From Pseudolabrys sp. (GTDB lineage: Bacteria > Pseudomonadota > Alphaproteobacteria > Rhizobiales > Xanthobacteraceae): a DNA stretch of 51,970 nt. Shown here one piece after another: positions 17,257 through 24,811 of this stretch. The notes under the pieces were generated by a model. That model worked only from the letters and a program-made list of their open reading frames with translations, did no database searches and was not told the origin of the DNA. Where the stretch lies: NCBI GenBank assembly GCA_022843325.1, contig JALHNV010000015.1:1-51970 (forward strand), in the 5' to 3' direction. The stretch's first letter is position 1. Every line of letters starts with the position of its first letter. Position numbers and translations under genes: made by a program.

Positions 17257-17862
17257 TCAGAACAGCGTCCGCTGCTTCATCGCGGCCGACAGCGTGCCCT
17301 CGTCGAGATAATCCAGTTCGCCGCCGACCGGAACGCCATGCGCCAGCCGCGTCAGCTTGACGTTGGCGTCCTGCAACAGCTCGGTGATGTAATGCGCCGT
17401 GGTCTGGCCATCGACCGTGGCGTTGAGCGCCAGGATGACCTCCGTGACCGGCTCGGCGTGCACGCGCGAGATCAGCGCGTCGATGGTCAGGTCCTGCGGG
17501 CCGACGCCGTCGAGCGGCGACAGCGTGCCGCCGAGCACGTGATAGCGGCTGTTGACGGCATGGGCGCGCTCCAGCGCCCACAGATCGGCGACATCGGCGA
17601 CGACGACGATGATCGACGGATCGCGGCGCGGGTCGGTGCAGACGGTGCAGGGGTTCTGCGTATCGATATTGCCGCAGGTCTTGCAGACCACAATCTTGTC
17701 CATCGCCGTCTGCAACGCGCCGGTCAGCGGCGCCATCAGCAGTTCGCGCTTCTTGATGAGATGCAGCGCGGCGCGCCGCGCCGAGCGCGGGCCCAATCCG
17801 GGCAGCCGCGCCAGCAGCTGGATCAGACGCTCGATTTCGGGTCCGGCGACGGCGGTGGGCAT
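17257..17862 (-). CDS. recR: Recombination protein RecR
   Basis: A 201-residue RecR, partner of RecF and RecO in loading RecA at gaps. The helix-hairpin-helix [10 protein letters not shown] is at residues 21-30, the zinc finger uses Cys60, Cys63, Cys72 and Cys75 ([16 protein letters not shown]), and the Toprim domain begins near residue 83 ([16 protein letters not shown]). The C-terminal Walker-B-like helix region ends [12 protein letters not shown]. It is last in the dnaX-ybaB-recR group, separated from ybaB by a repeat. Confidence 0.97.
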   Translation of the reverse strand: MPTAVAGPEIERLIQLLARLPGLGPRSARRAALHLIKKRELLMAPLTGALQTAMDKIVVCKTCGNIDTQNPCTVCTDPRRDPSIIVVVADVADLWALERAHAVNSRYHVLGGTLSPLDGVGPQDLTIDALISRVHAEPVTEVILALNATVDGQTTAHYITELLQDANVKLTRLAHGVPVGGELDYLDEGTLSAAMKQRTLF

Positions 17863-17874
17863 ATCTTTTCTTTC

Positions 17875-18030
17875 TTCCCTCTCCCCGTTTTACGGGGAGC
17901 GGGTGACCCGAGCAAAGCGAGGGTCGGGTGAGGGGCGAAGCGAGCTGTGCATAAATGATAAATGCCCCTCACCCGCCTCGTGCGCCAAAGCGCACTCGGC
18001 ACCCTCTCCCCGCTTCGCGGGGCGAGAGAA
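17875..18030. repeat. Palindromic repeat between ybaB and recR
   Basis: The gap holds an imperfect inverted structure. CCCTCTCCCCG...CGGGGAG near 17879-17901 and ACCCTCTCCCCGCTTCGCGG near 18001-18020 are mirrored by GGTGAGGGGCGAAGCGAG and CCCCTCACCCG around 17928-17981. Such CCCTCTCCCC / GGTGAGGG units are a second repeat family, distinct from the CCGGGCTTG type. It could attenuate transcription into recR. Confidence 0.75.
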
Positions 18031-18031
18031 G

Positions 18032-18352
18032 CTACCCCAGCCCCAAACCCGGCGGCAGCGGCAGGCCGCCGGTGACGGCTTTCATCTTTTCCTGCATCAC
18101 CGCCTCGGCCTTGCGCTTGGCGTCGCTGTGCGCGGCCACCAGCAGATCCTCGACGATGTCCTTCTCCGACGGCTTGTAGAGCGACTCGTCGATCTTCACG
18201 CCCTTGAGATCGCCTTTCGCGGTCAGGCGCACACTGACCATGCCGCCGCCGGCGCTGCCCTCGACCTCGATGGTGTCGAGCTCGGCCTGCATCGCCTGCA
18301 TCTTCGACTGCAACTGCGCGGCCTGCTTCATCAAGCCGAGAAAATCCGCCAT
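18032..18352 (-). CDS. ybaB: YbaB/EbfC family nucleoid-associated protein
   Basis: A 106-residue DNA-binding protein that coats and bends DNA as a dimer. The N-terminal coiled helix MADFLGLMKQAAQLQSKMQA is followed by EVEGSAGGGMVSVRLTAKGD and the C-terminal helix DIVEDLLVAAHSDAKRKAEA. The length and dnaX-ybaB-recR order are those found across bacteria. It begins 3 nt after the dnaX stop and is surely co-transcribed. Confidence 0.94.
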   Translation of the reverse strand: MADFLGLMKQAAQLQSKMQAMQAELDTIEVEGSAGGGMVSVRLTAKGDLKGVKIDESLYKPSEKDIVEDLLVAAHSDAKRKAEAVMQEKMKAVTGGLPLPPGLGLG

Positions 18353-18355
18353 TGA

Positions 18356-20167
18356 CTAGTCCTCTTCTTCTTCGGGCCCGGCGTCGGCGGGCATGTCGCT
18401 GCCGTCCGGTGCATTCTGGGTGACGCCGACAATCTTGGCGCCGGGGAAACGGTTGAGCACGGCCTGTACCAGCGGATCGCTCTGCACGCCGAGTTCGAGG
18501 TCGGCCTGCCGCGCCGCGCTCTGCGCCCGCATGGTCGGTGCGCCCTGCTCCTTGGACACCACCACCATCCAGCGCTTGCCGGTCCAGGCCTGCAGTTTGC
18601 GGGTCAGGTCGTGCGCCAGCGCGCGCGGCGCGTTTTCTTCCAAGGCTATTTCGAGATGGCCGTCCTCGCAGCGCACCAGCCGCACGTCGCGCTCCAGCGC
18701 CATCTTCAAGGCGATGTCGCGCTTGTCCGCCACCAGTGCGATCAACGCCTCGAACGAACCGATGGTTATGGTCGGCGCGGCTTCGGGCTCGTTGAGTTGC
18801 GCGACCGGCTCATCGGACGGGCGCGGCGACGCCATGGCCGACGACCGCGGCACGCTGCGCGGTGCATCATAACGCGGCGCGCTTTGCGAGGCACTCGACG
18901 CGGACGACGCCGAACTCGACGCCCCGCCGCCATTGCTCGAGGCGCGCGCGGTCGACGACGACGCGCCGCCCTCGCCCAGCGCCTTGACCACCTCGTCCGG
19001 CGTCGGCAAATCGGCGGCGTAGGCAATGCGCACCAGCACCATTTCCGCGGCGGCGACCGGACGGCCCGACGCCTGCACTTCGCTGAAGCCCTTGAGCAGC
19101 ATCTGCCAGGTGCGCGACAGCACGCGCATCGACAGCTTCTCGGCAAAGCCGCGGCCGCGCACACGCTCGGCTTCCGACAGCGATACGTCGTCGGCGACCG
19201 TCGGCACCACTTTCACGCGGGTGACGAAGTGGGTGAATTCGGCGAGATCGCTCAGCACCACCGCCGGATCGGCGCCGATGTCGTACTGCGCCCGCAATTC
19301 GGTCAGCGCGCCGGCGACGTCGCCTTTCATCAGCGCCTCGAACAGATCGACGACGCGGACGCGGTCGGCCAGTCCCAGCATCTGCCGCACGTCTTCGGCC
19401 CGCACCGGCCCGGCGGCATGGGCGATGGCCTGATCGAACAGCGACAGGCTGTCGCGCACCGAGCCTTCGGCGGCACGCGCAATCAACGCCAGCGCGGCCG
19501 GCTCCGTTTCGATGCTTTCCCTGGCGGCAATGTCTTCGAGATGGCTGACCAGCAGCGCGGCATCGACGCGGCGCAGATCGAAGCGCTGGCAGCGCGACAG
19601 CACCGTCACCGGCACCTTGCGGATTTCGGTGGTGGCGAAAATGAACTTGGCGTGCGGCGGCGGCTCTTCCAGCGTCTTCAGCAGCGCATTGAACGCCGCA
19701 CCCGACAGCATGTGCACTTCGTCGAGAATGTAGACCTTGTAGCGCGCCGACACCGGGGCGTAGCGGATGGCGTCGTTGATCTGGCGCACGTCATCGACGC
19801 CATTGTGCGAGGCGGCATCCATTTCCAGCACGTCGATGTGGCGGCTGTCGATGATGGCCTGGCAGTTCACGCCGAGCGCCGGCATGTCGATGGTCGGCCC
19901 TTTGACCGAGCCGTCCGGCAGTTCGTAGTTGAGCGCGCGGGCGATGATGCGCGCGGTCGTGGTCTTGCCGACGCCGCGCACGCCGGTGAGAATCCAGGCC
20001 TGCGGGATGCGGCCGCTCTCGAACCCGTTCGAGATGGTGCGCACCATGGCATCCTGGCCGATCAGGTCGGTGAAGCTGGCCGGGCGGTATTTGCGCGCCA
20101 GCACGCGATAGCCGGCGGCGTCGGCACCGGGGTCGCTGGCCTGACCGCCTTTTGCAATATCGCTCAT
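18356..20167 (-). CDS. dnaX: DNA polymerase III subunits gamma/tau
   Basis: A 603-residue AAA+ clamp-loader subunit. Walker A is TGVRGVGKTTTAR (residues 61-73), Walker B is YILDEVHMLS, and TTEIRKVPVTVLSRCQRFD holds the SRC motif. Only one cysteine (Cys102, GVNCQAII) remains in the region of the four-Cys zinc module of the E. coli protein. Residues about 410-480 are a low-complexity Ser/Ala linker, and the last 120 residues form the tau domain. No A-rich slippery site was seen. ATG 20167 is preferred over an upstream frame extension. Confidence 0.96.
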   Translation of the reverse strand: MSDIAKGGQASDPGADAAGYRVLARKYRPASFTDLIGQDAMVRTISNGFESGRIPQAWILTGVRGVGKTTTARIIARALNYELPDGSVKGPTIDMPALGVNCQAIIDSRHIDVLEMDAASHNGVDDVRQINDAIRYAPVSARYKVYILDEVHMLSGAAFNALLKTLEEPPPHAKFIFATTEIRKVPVTVLSRCQRFDLRRVDAALLVSHLEDIAARESIETEPAALALIARAAEGSVRDSLSLFDQAIAHAAGPVRAEDVRQMLGLADRVRVVDLFEALMKGDVAGALTELRAQYDIGADPAVVLSDLAEFTHFVTRVKVVPTVADDVSLSEAERVRGRGFAEKLSMRVLSRTWQMLLKGFSEVQASGRPVAAAEMVLVRIAYAADLPTPDEVVKALGEGGASSSTARASSNGGGASSSASSASSASQSAPRYDAPRSVPRSSAMASPRPSDEPVAQLNEPEAAPTITIGSFEALIALVADKRDIALKMALERDVRLVRCEDGHLEIALEENAPRALAHDLTRKLQAWTGKRWMVVVSKEQGAPTMRAQSAARQADLELGVQSDPLVQAVLNRFPGAKIVGVTQNAPDGSDMPADAGPEEEED

Positions 20168-20260
20168 CGTGCCATCCGCCCTGGCGCGTCGAGGACGCGC
20201 GTAAACGCGCTTCTGTCCGCGCACGGCGCCGAGCTGTTCGCTTCGCTCGCGGAAATCAGG

Positions 20261-20357
20261 TGGGAGGCTGACGAGCGACCCGATCCGTGCTCGTTAGGGC
20301 TGCTTCCTTCCGGATCTGACCCGGTTGGCGAGTGGTTCGTCCACCGCCAACCTCCCG
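20261..20357 (-). ncRNA. ffs: Signal recognition particle RNA (4.5S-type)
   Basis: Read on the minus strand, the region contains the Ffh-binding core GGGTCAGATCCGGAAGGAAGC with AGCC following, near-identical to the bacterial 4.5S tetraloop/asymmetric-loop signature. The 5' end GGGAGGTTGGCGG pairs with the 3' end GCCTCCC at 20262-20267. About 97 nt is right for a small bacterial SRP RNA. It lies just upstream of dnaX on the same strand. Ends are inferred from the terminal stem and the promoter spacing. Confidence 0.92.
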
Positions 20358-20362
20358 CGCCC

Positions 20363-20391
20363 TATATCGGGCGAACGGGCGCGGAAAGCAA
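20363..20391 (-). promoter_or_regulatory. Promoter of ffs
   Basis: On the minus strand TTGCTT (20391-20386), a 17-nt spacer, then GATATA (20368-20363). Transcription would begin 6-7 nt further on, at about 20356-20357, exactly where the terminal stem of the RNA begins. A GC-rich discriminator (GGGCGCG) fits a growth-rate-controlled stable-RNA promoter. Confidence 0.75.
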
Positions 20392-20490
20392 GCGCGCAGC
20401 AGAGCCTCCGAAATGATGGGGAAAGCTCATGGAATTGAGCTTTTCTGACGGAAAAATCCCAGCGACGCGGCTGCGGGCCGGTTCCCGCGT

Positions 20491-20892
20491 TCAGCCCGGA
20501 TTGGCGTAGGAGGTGTACTGTTTTTCCTCGACGAAATCCGACTTCAACAGCGTGTTGATCTCACGCTTGAGCTCGGCGCGGGTATCGTTGTTGACGTAGA
20601 CCGCGCGCGCCAGTGCGATGAACTGCGCGTCGAACGCGCCCGCGGCCTCCTTGGCGCGGATATCGTCTTCGATCGTCCAGAGCGTCTCGTTGATCGCCGT
20701 CAGCTTCCGCTTGAGCGCCGCGAGTTCATCCGACGGCCGCGACGCCTGCAGCACCTTGTCCAGCGCCGCGCGCTCGCGCCGCACATTGGCGACCGCGGCC
20801 GGCGACGTCAGCCGCTGCTCCTTGATCTCGAGAATCGTCAATTTGTCGACGAGTTCGCCCCACGACACTTCGACGGTTGGTGCTCCGGCCAT
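20491..20892 (-). CDS. DUF6165-type protein
   Basis: A 133-residue, mostly helical protein beginning MAGAPTVEVSWGELVDKLTI with the continuation EIKEQRL. It has a long heptad-like segment (residues 20-75, charged and Leu-rich) and a conserved-looking VNNDTRAELKREINTLLKSD near the end. It resembles short uncharacterised proteins (DUF6165) that occur next to glycosyltransferase or tetratricopeptide genes in Hyphomicrobiales. It is divergent from a GT9 glycosyltransferase across 124 nt. The family name is from memory of the sequence pattern; function is unknown. Confidence 0.65.
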   Translation of the reverse strand: MAGAPTVEVSWGELVDKLTILEIKEQRLTSPAAVANVRRERAALDKVLQASRPSDELAALKRKLTAINETLWTIEDDIRAKEAAGAFDAQFIALARAVYVNNDTRAELKREINTLLKSDFVEEKQYTSYANPG

Positions 20893-21016
20893 TGCGCTCG
20901 TTCCCGCTTTGAAAGTGGCGCCTGTTTAGTCGCTGCGGGGCCGGGGGACAAGCTGCCGGCCGGTTTGCGCCGACGCCCGTTCTGGCGCAGAAAGACGCGC
21001 TTTCTGGAGCCCCGAT

Positions 21017-22078
21017 GTGACCACCCCGCTCTCCCTGCCGACACACCCGCGCATCCTGGTGGTGAGCCTGCGCCGCATCGGCGACGTGCTGCTGACCACA
21101 CCGCTGATCCGCAGCCTGCGGCGCGCCTGGCCTGACGCACATATCGACGTGCTGGTGTTCAGCGGCACACACGGCATCCTCGCCGGCAATCCCGATATTA
21201 ACGAGGTCATCGCCATCCCCGAACGTCCGGGCGCCATGGCCTCGCTGCGGCTGCTGACGCGCCTGTTCAAGCGCTACGACCTGGCGGTGACGACGCAGAC
21301 CGGAGACCGGCCGACATTCTATGCCACAATCGCCGGACGCCGGACCGGCGGCCTCGCGCCCGACAGCTCAAGCCTCGGCAGCGCTTGGAAGCGCTGGTTG
21401 CTGAGCCGCAGCATTGAAGTTCCCGGCAATATCCACCGTGTCGAGCAAATGCTGCTGCTGGCGCGGTCGCTCGGCATTGAGGCGGTGCCGCAGGTGGTGT
21501 GCCCCGCCGGCGCCGCCCCGGCCGGCATCGACACCGGCGCGAAATATGCCGTCATTCATGCCGCGCCGATGTTTGCCTACAAGGAATGGAGCCGCGACGG
21601 CTGGCGCGCGCTCGCCGCCGGGCTGAACCAGCGCGGCCTGACGGTGATCGCCATCGGCGGTCCGGGCGAGGCGGAGAAAGCCTATCTCGATGAGGTGTGG
21701 CAGGGCATCGCCCCGGTGCATCAGGTGCGATGGCCGGCGACCATGGCGCTGCTCGAGAACGCCAGCGTCTATATCGGGCCCGACACCTCCGTCACACATC
21801 TGGCGGCGGCAGCCAATTGCCCGACGGTGGCGCTGTTCGGACCGATGGACCCGCGCGTCTGGGGACCGTGGCCCGCGGGCGGACTGGACGTGCCATGGGA
21901 CGCCAGCGGCACCATTCAGCACCGCGGCAATGTCTGGATCGTGCAGAACCCGCTGCCCTGCCTGCCGTGCCTGAAGGAAGGCTGCGAGCGCCACATCAAC
22001 AGCCGCAGCGTCTGTCTCGACGAGCTGCGGCCGGAACAGGTGCTGGCCGCCGTCGATCGCGCGCTGGAGCCGACGTGA
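21017..22078 (+). CDS. Glycosyltransferase family 9 (heptosyltransferase-like)
   Basis: A 353-residue GT-B enzyme. HPRILVVSLRRIGDVLLTTP at the N-terminus and SVYIGPDTSVTHLAAAANCP in the C-terminal nucleotide-sugar domain, followed by TVALFGPMDPRVWGP, are the signatures of GT9 heptosyltransferases that build lipopolysaccharide inner core. A C-terminal Cys cluster (CLPCLKEGC) is seen in many members. The start is GTG at 21017; an ATG overlaps it out of frame. It heads a run with HIT, nudC and a PfkB kinase. The sugar donor is not known. Confidence 0.88.
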   Translation: MTTPLSLPTHPRILVVSLRRIGDVLLTTPLIRSLRRAWPDAHIDVLVFSGTHGILAGNPDINEVIAIPERPGAMASLRLLTRLFKRYDLAVTTQTGDRPTFYATIAGRRTGGLAPDSSSLGSAWKRWLLSRSIEVPGNIHRVEQMLLLARSLGIEAVPQVVCPAGAAPAGIDTGAKYAVIHAAPMFAYKEWSRDGWRALAAGLNQRGLTVIAIGGPGEAEKAYLDEVWQGIAPVHQVRWPATMALLENASVYIGPDTSVTHLAAAANCPTVALFGPMDPRVWGPWPAGGLDVPWDASGTIQHRGNVWIVQNPLPCLPCLKEGCERHINSRSVCLDELRPEQVLAAVDRALEPT

Positions 22079-22119
22079 CCGCGCCTTGCGCCGCCGCGCC
22101 ATCCCCGCATCATGCCGGT

Positions 22120-22542
22120 ATGGCCGAATCGACCTGGTCTCTGCACCCGCAAATCGACGCTGACTCCGTCACCGTCGGCGATCTGGCGCTGTCGCGCCTG
22201 CTGCTGGCGAATGACGCCAATTTCCCCTGGACCATCCTGGTGCCGCGCCGCGCCGGGCTGACCGAGATCATCGACCTCGACGCGGCGGCGCAGGCGCAAC
22301 TGCTTGGAGAAATCGACGCCGTGTCGCGCGCGCTAAAGGCGGTCACCGCCTGCGACAAGCTCAATGTCGCCGCGCTCGGCAATGTGGTGGCGCAACTGCA
22401 TGTCCATGTCATTGCGCGCCGCCGCGATGATGTCGCCTGGCCGAAACCGGTCTGGGGCGCGGTTCCTGCCACCCCCTATGAACCGGCGGTGCGCGACCAA
22501 CTGATTGCCGCCTTGCGCTGGCAGCTCGGGATCGGCGTCTGA
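22120..22542 (+). CDS. HIT family protein
   Basis: A 140-residue histidine-triad protein. The active-site segment is AQLHVHVIAR (residues 91-100): His94 and His96 align with the second and third His of the H-x-H-x-H triad, while the first position is Gln92. The nucleophilic middle His is kept, so nucleotide hydrolase or transferase activity is likely. A GTG at 22075, overlapping the GT9 stop by 4 nt, would add 15 residues and is a possible alternative start. It precedes nudC on the same strand. Confidence 0.87.
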   Translation: MAESTWSLHPQIDADSVTVGDLALSRLLLANDANFPWTILVPRRAGLTEIIDLDAAAQAQLLGEIDAVSRALKAVTACDKLNVAALGNVVAQLHVHVIARRRDDVAWPKPVWGAVPATPYEPAVRDQLIAALRWQLGIGV

Positions 22543-22550
22543 ATCGCGGC

Positions 22551-23552
22551 ATGGGCCGGCGCATTGCGCTTATCGATTCGCCATGCCAATTTCCGCGCCG
22601 CATGCCCCTCCGCCCCGAACTCGGCCCCAAACCGCACCTCGGATACACCGAAAACCGCCTCGAACGCGCCGCGGAACTGCGGCTCGATGCGGCCGCCGTC
22701 GCCGCTTTGGCGGCCAACGCGCAGGCCGCCGCGTATGTGATCGGCGTCGAGATGGTCGTTCTGAAAAAGAGCGCGGGCGGCCACGATCCGCTGTTCACGC
22801 TCGACGAAGCGCGCGCCTTTGGCGCCGCGACCGAGGCCGTATTCCTCGGCCATGATGGCGCCGCCGGCCGGTTCGGCCAGGGCATCACGCCGGAAGCCGC
22901 CGAGGCACTGAAAGCACGCGACGATCTTCTGGTCACCGACCTGCGCTCGATCGCCGTGCAGGGTCTGGTGGCGCCCGAGCACCTGCCGCCGATCGCCGAG
23001 GCCAAGGCGGTGCTGAACTGGCACCACCGCCACCGTTTCTGTTCCAACTGCGGCGCGGCGACGAAGGTCGTTGCCTGCGGCTGGAAGCGCGAATGCCCGG
23101 CGTGCAGTGCCGAACACTTCCCGCGCACCGATCCGGTCGCGATCATGATGATCATCGACGGCGATAACTGTCTGCTCGGCCGCTCGCCGCGCTTTGCGCC
23201 GACCATGTGGTCGTGCCTGGCCGGCTTCATCGAGCCGGGCGAAGCGATCGAGGACGCGGTGCGCCGCGAAACCCGCGAAGAAGCCGGCATCGTCTGCGGC
23301 CGAGTGTCCTACTATCGCTCGCAACCCTGGCCGTTCCAGATGTCGCTGATGATCGGCTGCCACACCGAGGCCCTGACCCGCGACATTGTCATCGACCGGG
23401 CGGAACTTGAGGACGCCCGGTGGTTTAGCAAGGACGAGGTGGTGACGATGTTGACGCGCAGGCACCCGGGCGCGCTCACCACGCCGCCGCCGATGGCCAT
23501 TGCCCATCATCTCATTCGCGCCTGGGTGGAGGACGACATCCGTTTTGACTAG
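22551..23552 (+). CDS. nudC: NAD+ diphosphatase / RNA decapping hydrolase NudC
   Basis: A 333-residue Nudix enzyme that cleaves NAD(H) to NMN and AMP and removes NAD caps from RNA. The zinc ribbon uses Cys164, Cys167, Cys182 and Cys185 (FCSNCG...ECPAC). The Nudix box begins GFIEPGEAIEDAV (225-237) and continues RRETREEAGI, and the NADH-specific motif SQPWPFQ is at 257-263. It begins 8 nt after the HIT gene. An internal ATG at residue 18 is a possible alternative start. Confidence 0.95.
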   Translation: MGRRIALIDSPCQFPRRMPLRPELGPKPHLGYTENRLERAAELRLDAAAVAALAANAQAAAYVIGVEMVVLKKSAGGHDPLFTLDEARAFGAATEAVFLGHDGAAGRFGQGITPEAAEALKARDDLLVTDLRSIAVQGLVAPEHLPPIAEAKAVLNWHHRHRFCSNCGAATKVVACGWKRECPACSAEHFPRTDPVAIMMIIDGDNCLLGRSPRFAPTMWSCLAGFIEPGEAIEDAVRRETREEAGIVCGRVSYYRSQPWPFQMSLMIGCHTEALTRDIVIDRAELEDARWFSKDEVVTMLTRRHPGALTTPPPMAIAHHLIRAWVEDDIRFD

Positions 23553-24477
23553 GAACGACAGCAAGGCTCCGCGAATTCTCTGCGCCGGCGGCGCGGTCCA
23601 GGACATCGTCATGCGGGTCGATCAATTCCCCGCCGCCGGCAGCAAGGTACAGGCGTCCGAATTTCTCATCACCAGCGGCGGCCAGGCCGGCAATGCGGCG
23701 GTGGCAGTCGCACGGCTCGGCGGCAACGTCGCCTATCTCGGCTATGTCGGCGACGACAAGGACGAGGTCGCCAACCGCATCATCAAGACCTTCGAGAACG
23801 AGAATATCGACGTCAGCGGCGCCATCCGCGTGCCGGGAGCCAGTTCATCGGTGTCGCTGATCCTGATCGACGGCGCCGGCGAGAAGATGATCGCCACCCG
23901 CCGCGACAAGGGGCTCGGCCAGTCCGAGCCGTCCGCCGCCGAGGCCAAGGCCGCCGTCGCCGCGGCCGATGCCGTCGTTCTCGACAACCGCTACGCCAAT
24001 GTCGGCCTGCCGGTCTGCGAGGCGGCGAAGTCGCGTAGCATTCCGCGCGTGCTCGATCTCGACAAGCCGGCGCCGCCCGACGATCCGTTGGTGGCCGGCT
24101 GCACGCACGTGATTTCGTCCGCTGAATCCATGCGCGACAGCACCGGGTTGAAAGACCTGTCGGCCGCGCTGCTGAAATACGGTGAAACCTACTCGGGTTT
24201 TCTCGCTGTCACTGACGGTCCCGACGGCGTCTATTGGCGCGACGGCGGCAAGGTCCACCATATGCCAGCCTACAAGGTCGAGGTGGTCGATACGCTGGGC
24301 GCCGGCGACACCTTCCATGGCGCCTTCGCGTTGCGGCTGGTCGAGACCGGCGACGAGGTCGAGGCGATGCGTTTCGCCTCCGCGGCGGCGGCGATCAAGT
24401 GCACGCGTTTCGGCGGCCTGATGGGCGCGGCGACGCGGCAAGAAGTCGAGGCGTTTCTGGAAAAGCACCCGGCCTGA
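23545..24477 (+). CDS. PfkB family carbohydrate kinase
   Basis: A 310-residue ribokinase-like sugar kinase. The N-terminal GG motif is SGGQAGNAAVAVARLGGNVA and the C-terminal signature is DTLGAGDTFHGAFALRL, with the catalytic Asp in GAGD. The start is uncertain: TTG at 23545 overlaps the nudC stop by 8 nt and places ILCAGGAVQDIV near the N-terminus as expected; ATG at 23500 would add 15 unrelated residues. The phosphorylated sugar is not known. It ends before a strong stem-loop. Confidence 0.88.
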   Translation: MTRNDSKAPRILCAGGAVQDIVMRVDQFPAAGSKVQASEFLITSGGQAGNAAVAVARLGGNVAYLGYVGDDKDEVANRIIKTFENENIDVSGAIRVPGASSSVSLILIDGAGEKMIATRRDKGLGQSEPSAAEAKAAVAAADAVVLDNRYANVGLPVCEAAKSRSIPRVLDLDKPAPPDDPLVAGCTHVISSAESMRDSTGLKDLSAALLKYGETYSGFLAVTDGPDGVYWRDGGKVHHMPAYKVEVVDTLGAGDTFHGAFALRLVETGDEVEAMRFASAAAAIKCTRFGGLMGAATRQEVEAFLEKHPA

Positions 24478-24539
24478 CGCGTTGCGGGCTGCAGAACCGG
24501 GACCTTACGAAACTCCGAGTCTGGAAAGGCCCCGGCTCA

Positions 24540-24576
24540 GCGGAGCAACATTCCGCTTCGCGTAATGTTGCTCCGC
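24540..24576. terminator. Stem-loop between convergent genes
   Basis: A perfect 13-bp inverted repeat (GCGGAGCAACATT / AATGTTGCTCCGC) with an 11-nt loop. No T-run follows on either strand. It lies between the kinase (+) and the small Cys protein (-), so it may serve as a bidirectional stop or mRNA-end stabiliser. Confidence 0.6.
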
Positions 24577-24592
24577 GTCCGGGCATGCAGCG

Positions 24593-24748
24593 TCACTTCT
24601 TCGACGGACAGGGCGCGCCGCAGGGCGCGCAGGCGCCGGCGAAATCCTCCGGCGACACCGCACGGCCGGCACTCGACGGGCTGTTCAGGTGGCTGCCGAC
24701 GATGGCCACCACACCGAGCAGCACCACGGCGATATAGACATTGCGCAT
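24593..24748 (-). CDS. 51-residue membrane-anchored Cys-rich small protein
   Basis: Read on the minus strand, ATG at 24748 gives MRNVYIAVVLLGVVAIVGSH, a single N-terminal hydrophobic helix after a short positive start. A Ser/Gly linker and an acidic VSPEDF follow, then the tail ACAPCGAPCPSKK, with Cys40, Cys43 and Cys47, and a stop. The positive-inside rule puts the Cys tail in the periplasm. It is the last gene of the rhodanese-YeeE group, 63 nt after the transporter stop, with AAGG upstream of its ATG. No known family was recognised. Codon choice is GC-rich and gene-like, and it is too short for usual length cut-offs. Confidence 0.6.
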   Translation of the reverse strand: MRNVYIAVVLLGVVAIVGSHLNSPSSAGRAVSPEDFAGACAPCGAPCPSKK

Positions 24749-24762
24749 GCTTACTGCCCTTC

Positions 24763-24811
24763 GCGCATGATCTTCTCCGAAAACCGGTTCCCACTTTTCG
24801 GGATCATGCGC
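24763..24811. repeat. Palindromic repeat, GCATGATC type
   Basis: The arms GCGCATGATC and GATCATGCGC enclose CTTCTCCGAAAACCGGTT and a CCCACTTTTCGG segment that is itself partly self-complementary (CCGAAAA...TTTTCGG). This third repeat type is commonly seen between genes in Bradyrhizobiaceae. It sits between the YeeE stop and the small Cys protein. Confidence 0.8.

Noticed and set aside
18500..19100. Programmed frameshift site in dnaX for a gamma form
   Set aside because: No run of A or other slippery heptamer was found in the linker region; the low-complexity Ser/Ala stretch is GC-rich.
18611..20416. A 601-codon open frame on the plus strand antisense to dnaX and ffs
   Set aside because: It mirrors a clear dnaX gene and an RNA gene; its composition (His/Arg/Gln-rich) is that of a shadow frame.
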